Below are positions 17,855 through 27,010 of a stretch of DNA of 64,000 bases, in pieces. The translations under genes were made by a program, and so were the position numbers. Origin of the DNA: Jeotgalibacillus sp. ET6 (GTDB lineage: Bacteria > Bacillota > Bacilli > Bacillales > Jeotgalibacillaceae); NCBI RefSeq assembly GCF_029667115.1, contig NZ_JARUIU010000004.1, forward strand, positions 248,001 to 312,000. The letters are read 5' to 3'. Position 1 is the first letter of the stretch; every line of letters starts with the position of its first letter. The notes below the pieces were generated by a model, which was given only the letters and a program-made list of their open reading frames with translations, searched no databases and had not been told where the DNA came from.

Positions 17855-18784
17855 ATGGAAGAGCGTACCGCTTTTTATCGCTATCAAGCGTTTGGGTTGT
17901 CTATTTCAAGTGAAATGGAGATCCAGGAACTTCCTGCTGCAACGATGCCTCAAACAGATGTTTATATTGCCCGAAAGGCACTCAGGACCTACTGGGAGAA
18001 TCGTCCGGCCGATCAAAAGTATTTTTATATAAAAGAAGATTTTGTCATGTTTGAAATAGAAGATACAGCCATTTTTCTGATTGAAAAAGGGACGCATATT
18101 TATGTGGATGCTTTTCATGACTCTAAGCATGATCAAGTATGTCTTTACCTTCTTGGAACATGTATGGGATCGATTTTAATGCAGCGTAAAATTCTGCCTC
18201 TTCACGGCAGTGCAGTGGCAATCGATGGGAAGGTTTATGCGATTGTTGGAGATTCAGGGGCGGGGAAATCAACACTCGCTGCAGCTTTTCTTCGCAGAGG
18301 ATATAAGCTGTTAAGTGATGATGTGATTCCTGTCACCTTGACTGAGCAGGGAATTCCGATGGTAACGCCTGCCTATCCGCAGCAAAAGCTATGGATTGAA
18401 AGTCTGGAGCAGTTTGGAATGGATTCTGGCCATCTGCGTCCCATTATTCAACGGGAAACGAAATTTGCTGTTCCTGTGACTGAACAGTTTTTAAATGAGA
18501 GATTGCCGCTTGCAGGTGTGATTGAGCTGATGAAAACAGAAGAAGACAGGATTGATCTTCAGCCCATTCATAATCTTCACCGGTTCCAGCTGCTATTTGC
18601 CCACACGTACCGTAAATCTTTTATAGAACGGCTTGGCCTCGTCCAATGGCATTTTACCCTTTCAGCAAGAATGCTTAATCAGCTTTCCCTATATCAGCTT
18701 AAAAGACCAGTTCAGTCGTTTACAGCCAATGAATTGGCAGATTTAATCCTATCCACTATTCAAAAGGAGTCGGTGCACGTATGA
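17855..18784 (+). CDS. HPr-kinase-like lasso precursor kinase (K)
   Basis: Homologue of the lasso tailoring kinases (PadeK/ThcoK type) that phosphorylate the C-terminal Ser of the precursor. Walker A GDSGAGKST at 132-140, preceded by LPLHGSAVAIDG with His117, and followed by LLSDDVIPV (Asp155/156), as in the HPr kinase C-terminal fold. The 309-aa length and the absence of the HPr kinase N-terminal signature favour the lasso type. GGAGG precedes ATG 17855. It overlaps the B1 gene by 4 bp. The precursor here ends in Ser, consistent with this substrate. Confidence 0.88.
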   Translation: MEERTAFYRYQAFGLSISSEMEIQELPAATMPQTDVYIARKALRTYWENRPADQKYFYIKEDFVMFEIEDTAIFLIEKGTHIYVDAFHDSKHDQVCLYLLGTCMGSILMQRKILPLHGSAVAIDGKVYAIVGDSGAGKSTLAAAFLRRGYKLLSDDVIPVTLTEQGIPMVTPAYPQQKLWIESLEQFGMDSGHLRPIIQRETKFAVPVTEQFLNERLPLAGVIELMKTEEDRIDLQPIHNLHRFQLLFAHTYRKSFIERLGLVQWHFTLSARMLNQLSLYQLKRPVQSFTANELADLILSTIQKESVHV

Positions 18785-19080
18785 ACGATACACAAGCGTT
18801 AAGTAAGGAGCAGACTGTCGCACAGCAGCCCGGGAATGTCGTCAGCAATATGGATGGAGAAATTGTCATGCTGAGTATTGAAAATGGAAAATATTATAAT
18901 TTGGGTGAAATTGGCGGAGCGATATGGGAGAAAATCGAACAGCCTATGAGTATATCCTCTCTGATTGATGGGCTGATGGAAGAGTACGAGGTGGATGCTT
19001 TTGAATGTGAGCAGCAGGTCATGAGTTTTCTTGATCAATTAGCGAAAGAAAATCTAGTTGCCATTACGGACGCGAAATGA
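18781..19080 (+). CDS. PqqD-like lasso recognition protein (B1)
   Basis: RiPP recognition element protein that binds the leader and presents it to the B2 protease and the kinase. 99 aa; the segment NMDGEIVMLSIENGKYYNLGEIGGAIWEKIEQP is the usual PqqD winged-helix start, and the remainder is helical (LIDGLMEEYEVD). ATG 18781 overlaps the kinase stop, so translation is coupled. The next frame opens at ATG 19077 but its better start is downstream. Confidence 0.9.
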   Translation: MNDTQALSKEQTVAQQPGNVVSNMDGEIVMLSIENGKYYNLGEIGGAIWEKIEQPMSISSLIDGLMEEYEVDAFECEQQVMSFLDQLAKENLVAITDAK

Positions 19081-19118
19081 GTACATGGACAGGTGAGTTT
19101 AAAAAGGGAGGAAGTCTT

Positions 19119-19598
19119 ATGAATAAAGTTAAGGCTTTTTTCTCGTTAAATAAAGAAGTTAAGGGGCTTCTTATTGAAACGTATGTTCATCTTGCTAAAG
19201 CCAGAATCGCAAAGATAAAGCCATTTTCCGAGATTGCCCCAACACTTGGTGAACATATGAAGGAAACGTCTTTTGAACCTGAACCGGAAAGCAAACGGGT
19301 GCTGGCAAGCGTTTCGCAGTCTGTTAACCTTATGAGCAAATATACATTTTGGGAAAGTCAGTGTCTGGTTAAGGCAATCGCTGCGATGAGGATGCTTGAA
19401 AAAAGGAAAATAGAAAGTACGCTGTATTTAGGAACAGGAAGGGACGAACACGGTAAGCTTGCGGCACATGCCTGGCTAAGGAGCGGACCGTATTACATTA
19501 CGGGATCTGAAGGAATGGACAAATATACAGTTGTCGGGAAGTTTGCCAAGAGGATTCCCGTCAAAAGGCAGGAGAATGAAGATGAACCAGACATTTAA
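19119..19598 (+). CDS. Lasso leader peptidase (B2, transglutaminase-like)
   Basis: Cysteine protease of the McjB C-terminal type that removes the leader after B1 delivery. Cys82 in FWESQCLVKAIAAMRML and His117 in AAHAWLRSG are the expected catalytic pair, and YITGSEG follows. I chose ATG 19119 because GGGAGG sits 7 bp before it; an in-frame ATG at 19077 overlaps B1 but has no comparable site. The split B1/B2 arrangement is usual in Firmicutes. The end overlaps the next gene by about 20 bp. Confidence 0.9.
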   Translation: MNKVKAFFSLNKEVKGLLIETYVHLAKARIAKIKPFSEIAPTLGEHMKETSFEPEPESKRVLASVSQSVNLMSKYTFWESQCLVKAIAAMRMLEKRKIESTLYLGTGRDEHGKLAAHAWLRSGPYYITGSEGMDKYTVVGKFAKRIPVKRQENEDEPDI

Positions 19599-20757
19599 AC
19601 TCAACCAGTCCAGTCTGTCAAATGAAGTTCTCTTATTGCTTGATCTGATCACACAAGATCCTGAAACTGCCCAGATTAATAAAGAGTTAGTGAAGAAAAT
19701 AGATTGGAATCTATTTATTACCCAGGCCTTCCACCATCGGATCTACCCAGCTCTATTGCCAAGAATCAGTCAGTCAAACGAGATTCCTGAGCACGTAAAA
19801 TCGGTGCTCACTTCTGAGTTTAAACGGAACACACTGACGATGCTATATTTAAGCGCAGAAATGGAGAAGGTTCATCAGCTGTTTTCCAAAGAATCCATTC
19901 CGACTCTTTGTCTGAAGGGACCTGTACTGGCTCACAAGCTCTACGGTGATTTGTCTTTGCGCACCTCCAATGATCTTGATATTCTCATTCCCATGAAGGA
20001 TATTGAAAAAGCAGAGGCATTGCTGGTAAAAGAGGGCTATCAAAAAGATGATTATATTCATTCCGTCCTGAATGACTGGAGATGGCGCCACCATCATATG
20101 ACCTACTCTCACCCTGTGAAAAAAACAAAAGTTGAAGTTCACTGGCGACTCAGTCCCGGGCCAGGTAAAGAGCCAGGGTTTAATGAGCTTTGGAGCCGCA
20201 GAGTCAAGTCAGCGCTTCCTCATTCTTCTGTTTATATGCTAGGAAACGAAGACCTCTTTTTGTTTCTTGCGTCACACGGCGCACGTCACGGGTGGTCCAG
20301 ACTCCGCTGGCTGATGGACATAAAACAGCTCATGAAACAGGAGATGGACTGGCAGCTTCTATCCACCCTGTTAAAGAAAAATTATATCGAGCATATAGCA
20401 GGACAAAGCATCGTATTGGCCCAGCAGCTTTTACAGGCTGAGTGTACCTCCGCTGCTGAATGCCTCGCTTCAACTCAGCGGTCTCAGAAGCTTGCACAGG
20501 ATGCGATGTTTTATTTGGAATCCATGATTAATTTGCATACAGATCCGGTCCCTGAAGACGTATCCACCTATCATCAAAAGCATTTATTTACGCTTATGTC
20601 TCCCCATCAAAAAAGCTTGTATTTTTTGAGTACGCTGCACCCGTATGCAGAGGATGCCAAAACACTGCCACTGCCGCAGCAGCTTCACTTTCTTTATTTT
20701 CCTCTTCGGCCGCTGTTAGTCATGTGGAGAAAAAGAAGTAAACATGCAATGCCTTAG
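19582..20757 (+). CDS. Lasso cluster nucleotidyltransferase family protein
   Basis: Member of the nucleotidyltransferase family (NTP_transf_5) common in Firmicute lasso clusters. The motif CLKGPVLAHKLYGDLSLR followed by TSNDLDILIP shows the D-x-D metal site, and VEVHWRLSPG follows. In related clusters such proteins are suggested to further modify the phosphorylated C-terminus, but the function is not settled. The frame extends to TTG 19531; GGCAGGAG fits ATG 19582 (7 bp). It is followed 10 bp later by the exporter gene. Confidence 0.85.
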   Translation: MNQTFKLNQSSLSNEVLLLLDLITQDPETAQINKELVKKIDWNLFITQAFHHRIYPALLPRISQSNEIPEHVKSVLTSEFKRNTLTMLYLSAEMEKVHQLFSKESIPTLCLKGPVLAHKLYGDLSLRTSNDLDILIPMKDIEKAEALLVKEGYQKDDYIHSVLNDWRWRHHHMTYSHPVKKTKVEVHWRLSPGPGKEPGFNELWSRRVKSALPHSSVYMLGNEDLFLFLASHGARHGWSRLRWLMDIKQLMKQEMDWQLLSTLLKKNYIEHIAGQSIVLAQQLLQAECTSAAECLASTQRSQKLAQDAMFYLESMINLHTDPVPEDVSTYHQKHLFTLMSPHQKSLYFLSTLHPYAEDAKTLPLPQQLHFLYFPLRPLLVMWRKRSKHAMP

Positions 20758-20767
20758 GAGGATTTAA

Positions 20768-22561
20768 ATGAAGGATATTCTCTTTTTTTTAAAGCAAATC
20801 CATTCGTATTCAGGAAACGTGCTCTATGTAAACCTTGCAGCGATGATTGTCATTGGATTGCTGGAGGGAGCGGCGATTTTACTGCTCATACCGATGATTT
20901 CGTTAAGCGGCATTATTGATATAAATATAGAAGGCATCCCATTGATCGGCCTATTTTCTTTTTTACGTGACATTCCTCCATCCATCGGTCTTCCTCTGGT
21001 GCTTGGTGTTTTTGTTCTGCTGGCTGCAGGGCAAAATTTAATGCACCGGACGGTTACAATTCGCAATGCAACGATTCAGCACGGATTTTTACGTCATTTA
21101 CGTATGGAAACGTACCGGAATCTTCTCTTCTCAAACTGGAGTTTTTTTATCCAAAAAAGAAAGTCGGACATTATCAATATCCTTACTACAGAAATCTCAA
21201 AAGCAAATGGCGGAACACATTCTGTACTGCAGTTTATGTCTTCTATCATTACAACCGCCATTCAAGTTGGACTCGCCTTTCTACTGGCTCCGTCCATCAC
21301 GATCTTTGTCATGCTTTGCGGACTTGTCCTCATTTATTTTAATCGCCGTTTTTTAAAGCGGTCACTTGCGCTTGGGAAAAGAAATTTTCTATTAACCAAG
21401 GAATACATTGGCGGAATTACAGACCAGATGAATGGAATTAAAGATATTAAAAGCAACACGCTCGAACATTCCCGGATGGATTGGTATACAGGAATCACGA
21501 AAGGAATGCAAAATGAACAGATTGAATACTTAAAACTAAAAACAACCTCGCAGCTGTATTATAAAATGGCATCAGCTGTTTTAATTGCCGTTTTTGTTTA
21601 TCTGTCCATCCGATTATTTAACGCTCAGGCGGCTCAATTGGGACTAATCGTGATTATCTTTTCACGTCTATGGCCCCGTGTTGCCGGAATTCAGGCTTCA
21701 CTTGAACAAATTGCTACCGTCCTTCCTTCCTTTAAAGCTGTGAAAGCGCTGCAGCATGAATGCAAGGGTGCACAGGAATTCAGCCTGCACCAAAATGATG
21801 CAGAGCCGATTTCATTTGCTCATCAAATCGAATGCCGCAATGTGTTTTTCCGGTATAACCAGCAAGAGCCGAAAAACACATTAGAAAATATAAATCTTGT
21901 TCTGCCTTCCTTTAAAATGACAGCCTTTGTCGGAAGATCAGGTGCAGGAAAAAGTACGCTTATCGATTTAATTATGGGGTTAAATAAGCCCGAATCCGGT
22001 CAGCTGCTTATTGATGGAGTGGAGTTAACAAAGGATAACCTGCTATCGCTAAGACAAGCTATCTCATATGTTCCGCAGGATCCATTTCTGTTTAATACAA
22101 CAATCAGAGAAAATCTGCTTCTTGTAAAACCGGATGCTTCAGATGAGGATCTTTGGGAAGCTCTATCCTTTGCCTGTGCCGATCAGTTTGTCAAAAGATT
22201 GCCGAATAAACTAGATACGTTGATTGGCGATAGAGGGATCAAGCTTTCAGGAGGAGAAAGACAGCGTCTTGTTATTGCGAGAGCCATTTTGCGAAAGCCG
22301 TCTATTTTAGTTCTGGATGAAGCCACCAGTGCACTGGACAGCGAAAGCGAGGCCCGTATTCAGGAAGCCCTTGAACGGTTAAAAGGAAAAATGACGATTT
22401 TAGTCATTGCCCATCGTCTGTCTACCATTCGAAATTCTGATCAGGTCGTCGTGCTTGAAGACGGGAAAGTGATCCAGCAGGGGGGCTTCAACCAGCTTTC
22501 TCAGGAAAAAAGCAAAGTGTTCAGCCATCTGCTGAAAAGACAAATGGAAGTGGCTCCTTAA
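20768..22561 (+). CDS. Lasso peptide ABC exporter (D)
   Basis: Fused transmembrane and ATPase half-transporter, a homodimer in the membrane. Six hydrophobic segments lie in the first ~330 residues; the ATPase has Walker A GRSGAGKST near 389, signature LSGGERQRL near 492, and Walker B ILVLDEATSALD. It exports the mature lasso peptide and probably gives immunity. No C39 peptidase domain is present, as expected since B2 removes the leader. GGAGG precedes ATG 20768. The next gene follows after 25 bp. Confidence 0.92.
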   Translation: MKDILFFLKQIHSYSGNVLYVNLAAMIVIGLLEGAAILLLIPMISLSGIIDINIEGIPLIGLFSFLRDIPPSIGLPLVLGVFVLLAAGQNLMHRTVTIRNATIQHGFLRHLRMETYRNLLFSNWSFFIQKRKSDIINILTTEISKANGGTHSVLQFMSSIITTAIQVGLAFLLAPSITIFVMLCGLVLIYFNRRFLKRSLALGKRNFLLTKEYIGGITDQMNGIKDIKSNTLEHSRMDWYTGITKGMQNEQIEYLKLKTTSQLYYKMASAVLIAVFVYLSIRLFNAQAAQLGLIVIIFSRLWPRVAGIQASLEQIATVLPSFKAVKALQHECKGAQEFSLHQNDAEPISFAHQIECRNVFFRYNQQEPKNTLENINLVLPSFKMTAFVGRSGAGKSTLIDLIMGLNKPESGQLLIDGVELTKDNLLSLRQAISYVPQDPFLFNTTIRENLLLVKPDASDEDLWEALSFACADQFVKRLPNKLDTLIGDRGIKLSGGERQRLVIARAILRKPSILVLDEATSALDSESEARIQEALERLKGKMTILVIAHRLSTIRNSDQVVVLEDGKVIQQGGFNQLSQEKSKVFSHLLKRQMEVAP

Positions 22562-22586
22562 AAACGAATTAAAAGAGGCAGGATGC

Positions 22587-23579
22587 GTGAAAAAAAAGAC
22601 TGGCTGTATCTCATTCTTTATTTTATTTATTGCTGGACTTGCAGGGTTTATCTATTGGGACAATAACCGGATTACTGTTGTAGAGCAGGGGGTGCACGTG
22701 CCGGAGATTTCAAGTGAATTTAATCAATTTCGAATTCTTCAGATCAGTGACCTTCATGAGAAAACGTTCGGAAAAAATCAATCAAGACTGATTAAAAAAA
22801 TCAATGCCATTGAGTATGATGCTATCCTGTTTACTGGAGATATGATGGATGACCCGGAAGAAACAAATTGGACTGCTTTTTTTGAGCTGCTGGAAGGAAT
22901 TCAGAATAAAGAGCACGCCTTCTATGTGCCGGGCAATACAGATCCGGAAAGCTATATTCTTAATGACAGCGGCACGATTGAAAAAAGCCTCTATATAAAC
23001 GAAATGGAAAAACGGGGAGTCTTGCTCCTTGAGTCTATTAACACGATTGAAAGAGGACAGGAGAGCCTTCATATTGTCCAGTTTGATACAGCGGTCATGA
23101 ATCCTGATGAAGATTTTGAGCCGTTGAACGGAAGAGTCACAAGAACCATTGAAAATGAGCCTGCTTATATAGCTTATCAAAATGAGCAGTTAAAACTGTT
23201 TTCACGTTTAGAAGGCCAGGAACAGGAAGCAATTATTGCACTTAGCCATTACCCGATCGTTGATGTGCAAATCGATTACCTGAAAGACCAAAAGCATTTC
23301 AGGGATTTCAGTTTGATCCTCGCTGGTCATTATCACGGAGGTCAAATTCGTCTTCCTATTTTAGGTGCTTTGTTCGTACCTGAAGCCTGGTATGACAACG
23401 GAGGGATTTTGCCTCCATCAGACAGAGTAAGCGGACTGTGGGAGTATGAGGGGACCAAGCAATATGTAAGTACAGGACTTGGCAGCAGTGATGCGTTATC
23501 TTTTTTAAACTTCAGGCTGTTTAATCCTCCACAACTAAATCTCCTCACTTTACATTCAGAAAAGAGCGGCGACCATTGA
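22587..23579 (+). CDS. Membrane-anchored metallophosphoesterase
   Basis: Calcineurin-like phosphoesterase. One N-terminal membrane helix (ISFFILFIAGLAGFIYW) is followed by an extracytoplasmic catalytic domain with ISDLHEKTFG (55-61), FTGDMMDDP, PGNTD, LSHYP and LAGHYHGGQIRLP, the full set of metal ligands. Starts at GTG 22587 with GAGGCAGGA upstream. It lies 25 bp after the exporter with no terminator between, so it is the last gene of the lasso operon. YkuE/YaeI-like enzymes cleave lipid or nucleotide phosphates; a role on the phosphorylated lasso peptide is only a guess. Confidence 0.85.
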   Translation: MKKKTGCISFFILFIAGLAGFIYWDNNRITVVEQGVHVPEISSEFNQFRILQISDLHEKTFGKNQSRLIKKINAIEYDAILFTGDMMDDPEETNWTAFFELLEGIQNKEHAFYVPGNTDPESYILNDSGTIEKSLYINEMEKRGVLLLESINTIERGQESLHIVQFDTAVMNPDEDFEPLNGRVTRTIENEPAYIAYQNEQLKLFSRLEGQEQEAIIALSHYPIVDVQIDYLKDQKHFRDFSLILAGHYHGGQIRLPILGALFVPEAWYDNGGILPPSDRVSGLWEYEGTKQYVSTGLGSSDALSFLNFRLFNPPQLNLLTLHSEKSGDH

Positions 23580-23595
23580 GTTGCCGCTCTTTTTT
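23561..23595 (+). terminator. Terminator of lasso operon
   Basis: AAAGAGCGGC pairs with GCCGCTCTTT around a 12-nt loop and is followed by a T-run (overall TTTTTT). It ends the + strand operon; bioY converges from the other side. Confidence 0.85.
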
Positions 23596-23608
23596 GGGTT
23601 GCGCTGAT

Positions 23609-24160
23609 TTATACAGCCGGCTGCAGCAGCTTAGCCTGCATAAGTCTTTGGCGTACGGTAATGCCAATCCATGCAGCTAAAAGAGCTTTAATAACGCCAA
23701 CTGCCAGGAATGGGTACACACCTGCTGCTAGAGCGGCAGTCCAGTTCATATCAAACAAGATCTTGAGCCAGATGGTCCCACATGCAAGGGTCACGACCAT
23801 GCCTGCTAAATTTGCCGCAATCGCCATCTTCAGTGTAAAAGAGGTTTTTTCTAAAATGAGTCCTGTTGCATAAGCCGCAGCAATAAATCCGACAATATAG
23901 CCCGCCGTTGGCCCCACCATAACATGAGCGCCTCCACTAAACCCTGCAAATACCGGCAGGCCAGCCATTCCAATCAGCATATAAACCACCATTGTGATGG
24001 CGCCGTAGCGGCTGCCCAGTATAGTGGCAGCAAGTCCTACTGCCAGCGTCTGACCGCTGATAGGGATTAGCGGCAGTGGAATTTCCACCTGCGCTAAGAT
24101 AGCCGTTATGGCCGCAAAAATTCCGCAATTGATCAGCATCCTCAATCGATAATTCTCCAT
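23609..24160 (-). CDS. bioY: Biotin transporter S component
   Basis: BioY substrate-binding membrane subunit of an ECF biotin transporter, working with shared EcfA/A'/T modules not encoded here. 183 aa with about six hydrophobic segments. Family motifs: QVEIPLPLIPISGQTLAVGLAA, GLPVFAGFSGG and PTAGYIVGFIAA. AGGAGG precedes the ATG at 24160. A BirA-type operator overlies the promoter just upstream. It has its own promoter and is convergent with the lasso operon. Confidence 0.95.
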   Translation of the reverse strand: MENYRLRMLINCGIFAAITAILAQVEIPLPLIPISGQTLAVGLAATILGSRYGAITMVVYMLIGMAGLPVFAGFSGGAHVMVGPTAGYIVGFIAAAYATGLILEKTSFTLKMAIAANLAGMVVTLACGTIWLKILFDMNWTAALAAGVYPFLAVGVIKALLAAWIGITVRQRLMQAKLLQPAV

Positions 24161-24174
24161 ATGATCCTCCTTTT

Positions 24175-24207
24175 TTGTAAACCAATTATACTATTAAGTT
24201 AACACAA
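24175..24207 (-). promoter_or_regulatory. BirA-type biotin operator at bioY
   Basis: TTGTAAACC at 24175-24183 faces GTTAACACAA at 24198-24207 across a 14-bp AT-rich spacer, matching the TTGTTAACC-N14/15-GGTTAACAA pattern of Bacillus BirA sites. Read on the minus strand, the spacer contains a TATAAT -10 box, so biotin-BirA would occlude the bioY promoter. Confidence 0.7.
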
Positions 24208-24292
24208 ATTCTTTTCGCTCACTATCCTTAATTTAATTTTTTACGAGCTGGAAGAACTATTTTTTAAAAAATATTTCCATTCACCTTTAAGT

Positions 24293-24334
24293 TGTTATAC
24301 AATACATTATATTAAATATAACTGTTATATAACA
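24293..24334 (+). promoter_or_regulatory. Paired TGTTATATAACA-type palindromes before malate synthase
   Basis: An exact 12-bp palindrome TGTTATATAACA at 24323-24334 abuts the ribosome site. A second copy with two mismatches (TGTTATACAATA) is at 24293-24304, 30 bp upstream. Similar pairs precede the next two genes. The binding protein is not identified. Confidence 0.6.
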
Positions 24335-24348
24335 AAAGGAGGAAGAAG

Positions 24349-26517
24349 ATGATTCAAATGAATAAGTTGAAAATTGACCCTTTATTTTATTCATTTATTG
24401 AAAAGGAAGCATTGCCGGGATCAGAGGTGGACAGTCAGGCATTCTGGCAGGGGTTCAGTAAGATTATTCATGGTTTATCACCGGAAAATAGAAGACTGCT
24501 TGAAGAAAGAAAGAGGATGCAGGAGCAAATTAATCAGTGGCACTGCCGGCAGAATTGGAAGCAAATGAGGGGGGAGTATGAAAGATTTTTAAAAGAAATC
24601 GGCTACATTGAAAGCGAAAAAGAGCCGTTCTCGATTACAACCGAGCAAGTGGATCGTGAAATCGCTTCACAAGCAGGTCCGCAGCTTGTCGTGCCGGTTA
24701 ACAATGCCCGCTATGCCATCAATGCTGCAAATGCACGCTGGGGCAGTTTATACGATGCGCTGTATGGAACAAACGTAATTGATGAAGCCGAAGGGGCAGA
24801 AAAGGGAACCGCCTATAACCCAGTCAGAGGCCGCAAAGTCGTGGACTATGCCAAAACCTTTCTGGATCAAATTGCGCCACTGCAAAGCGGTTCACACAAA
24901 GAGGTAACACAGTATTTAATAGAGGGCGGTAAACTGCATGCCGCTGTAAACAAAGAAACCACACGTCTTAAAGATGAGAGACAATTTGCAGGCTGGCAGG
25001 GGGAAGAGGAAAATCCGTCCGCGGTTTTACTGCTGAATCATGATCTTTACATCGATATTCAATTGGACAGAGCTCATCCTGTGGGGAAAACAGATCCAGC
25101 TGGTGTAAAAGATGTTGTGATGGAGGCCGCAATTACAACCATTATGGATTGCGAGGATTCCGTTGCGGCTGTTGATGCAGAGGATAAGGTGCTTGTGTAT
25201 CGAAATTGGCTCGGGTTAATGAAGGGAACTCTTTCTTCTGTTTTTCAAAAAGGGGATAAAGAGGTCACCAGAAACCTGAATGAGGACAGAAGCTACCTCT
25301 CACCAGACGGCAGTGAGCTGATTCTGCCTGGGCGTTCGCTGCTGCTTGTGCGGAATGTAGGTCATTTAATGACATCTTCTATGGTGCTTGATCAAGAGGG
25401 CCAAGAGGTCCCCGAAGGCATCATAGATACAGTGGTCACAAGTTTGCTGGCGAAACATGATCTGCTTCGTAAAGGAAGAATGAAAAACTCAGCTGCCGGC
25501 TCTGTTTATATTGTAAAGCCGAAAATGCACGGCTCAAAGGAGGCTGCCTTTGCAAATAAATGCTTTAATCAGGTTGAAGACCTTCTTGGACTTGAACGAT
25601 ACACCTTAAAAATAGGGGTCATGGATGAAGAAAGACGTACGTCTCTTAATCTTGCAAACTGTATTTTTGAAGTGAAGGAAAGAATCGTATTTATAAACAC
25701 AGGATTTTTAGACCGTACAGGAGATGAAATCTATACCTCGATGCTTGCAGGAGCAATGGTGCGGAAAAATGAAATGAAAAGCACTGACTGGCTTCAGGGG
25801 TATGAGAAATCAAATGTAGATACGGGATTAAACTGCGCGTTGCCAGGTCGTGCCCAAATCGGCAAGGGAATGTGGGCGATGCCGGATCAAATGAAGGAAA
25901 TGATGGAGCAAAAGCACACACATCTTGAAGCAGGCGGCAATACAGCATGGGTTCCATCGCCAACCGCTGCCACTTTACATGCACTTCACTACCACCAGCT
26001 GCGCGTTAAAGACATCCAAAAAGATCTTTTGCAGCAGACGAAAAACAGAAAGCCCGAAATCCTGACGCTGCCTCTTTTGGAAGGAAGCTGCACAGCAGAA
26101 GAAATTCAGCAGGAGCTCGACAATAATGTTCAGGGGTTACTTGGATATGTGGTGAGATGGGTGGAGCATGGAACAGGCTGCTCAAAGGTGCCGGATATCC
26201 ACCATATCGGCTTAATGGAAGACCGGGCAACACTGCGGATCTCAAGTCAGCATCTTGCCAACTGGCTGGAGCATGGTTTGTGTTCAAATGAACAAATGAT
26301 GGAGACGTTAAAGCGAATGGCTGAAGTGGTGGATCATCAAAATGCCAGAGATCCGCAGTATCTTCCCATGGCACAAAATTTCGAGCGATCCATCGCCTTT
26401 CAAGCAGCGTGTGAACTGATTTTTGAAGGAAAAAATCAGCCTTCAGGATACACAGAGCCTATTTTACACCGCCGCCGCAAAGAGTTTAAAGCACGCTCCT
26501 ATGCTGCAAGAATATAA
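24349..26517 (+). CDS. glcB: Malate synthase G
   Basis: Condenses glyoxylate and acetyl-CoA to malate, the second step of the glyoxylate shunt, in the cytoplasm. 722 aa is the length of the monomeric G isoform, not the ~530-aa A isoform. Seen in the sequence: [41 protein letters not shown] (Glu/Asp Mg2+ ligands), [17 protein letters not shown], and C-terminal [13 protein letters not shown] with the catalytic acid region. AAAGGAGG lies 6 bp before ATG 24349. Followed by the Cys-rich ORF and isocitrate lyase, all with the same palindromes. Confidence 0.96.
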   Translation: MIQMNKLKIDPLFYSFIEKEALPGSEVDSQAFWQGFSKIIHGLSPENRRLLEERKRMQEQINQWHCRQNWKQMRGEYERFLKEIGYIESEKEPFSITTEQVDREIASQAGPQLVVPVNNARYAINAANARWGSLYDALYGTNVIDEAEGAEKGTAYNPVRGRKVVDYAKTFLDQIAPLQSGSHKEVTQYLIEGGKLHAAVNKETTRLKDERQFAGWQGEEENPSAVLLLNHDLYIDIQLDRAHPVGKTDPAGVKDVVMEAAITTIMDCEDSVAAVDAEDKVLVYRNWLGLMKGTLSSVFQKGDKEVTRNLNEDRSYLSPDGSELILPGRSLLLVRNVGHLMTSSMVLDQEGQEVPEGIIDTVVTSLLAKHDLLRKGRMKNSAAGSVYIVKPKMHGSKEAAFANKCFNQVEDLLGLERYTLKIGVMDEERRTSLNLANCIFEVKERIVFINTGFLDRTGDEIYTSMLAGAMVRKNEMKSTDWLQGYEKSNVDTGLNCALPGRAQIGKGMWAMPDQMKEMMEQKHTHLEAGGNTAWVPSPTAATLHALHYHQLRVKDIQKDLLQQTKNRKPEILTLPLLEGSCTAEEIQQELDNNVQGLLGYVVRWVEHGTGCSKVPDIHHIGLMEDRATLRISSQHLANWLEHGLCSNEQMMETLKRMAEVVDHQNARDPQYLPMAQNFERSIAFQAACELIFEGKNQPSGYTEPILHRRRKEFKARSYAARI

Positions 26518-26606
26518 GTAAAATTTGTATTATATAACAGCATAACAAAATTAGTTTGTGCAAATCTGCCTTGGTGTATAGAACTTTTACTGTTCCAATA
26601 AAAAAA

Positions 26607-26661
26607 TTTATATGCAACTGTTATAAAACAGTTGCATATAAATAAATACTGTTATATATTA
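26607..26661 (+). promoter_or_regulatory. Large palindrome plus second TGTTATA-type site
   Basis: Perfect 16-bp arms at 26607-26622 and 26627-26642 around ATAA. The centre, TGTTATAAAACA (26619-26630), is a one-mismatch copy of the shunt motif. Another copy, TGTTATATATTA, is at 26650-26661, 31 bp on. It may be an operator pair for the next gene, and the large stem may also terminate the malate synthase transcript. An isolated one-mismatch copy lies at 26528-26539. Confidence 0.55.
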
Positions 26662-26693
26662 GTTTCACACAAAACATTTAGGAGGATGATAAT

Positions 26694-26993
26694 ATGCAAG
26701 TTCAACAGACCCAAACGACAAGCAGAGATTTAATTGAACGCTGGATTGTTCAGCATGTTTTGGAAGGACGTTCTGACGAAGAGCTCGAGGGAACCATGTT
26801 TGTTTACGGCAATGAAGCATATACGCTTGAGCAAACCTCACAGGGCGCTCTTTCAATAAAGGAGCATTCCGTATCTAAAGTCATTGTTTTCCGTAAAAAA
26901 GAAGAGGCAGATCCAGCCAATATGTGCCGTGCTTGCGGACTTGATTATTCCAGCTTTAAAGAAGCCATTGAATGCTGTGCCGATGTAGACTGA
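26694..26993 (+). CDS. Unknown 99-aa Cys-rich protein of glyoxylate module
   Basis: Small soluble protein of unrecognised family between the two shunt enzymes. N-terminal helix (TTSRDLIERWIVQHVLEG), a middle beta-rich part (EGTMFVYGNEAYTLEQ, SKVIVFRKK), then a C-terminal MCRACGLDYSSFKEAIECCADVD with C-x2-C and a CC pair that could bind zinc or respond to redox state. AGGAGG precedes ATG 26694. Its own promoter motifs match those of the enzymes, so it is probably co-regulated. A regulatory or chaperone role for shunt enzymes is conceivable but unproven. Confidence 0.75.
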   Translation: MQVQQTQTTSRDLIERWIVQHVLEGRSDEELEGTMFVYGNEAYTLEQTSQGALSIKEHSVSKVIVFRKKEEADPANMCRACGLDYSSFKEAIECCADVD

Positions 26994-27010
26994 TATTTTT
27001 TTGGATTAAC

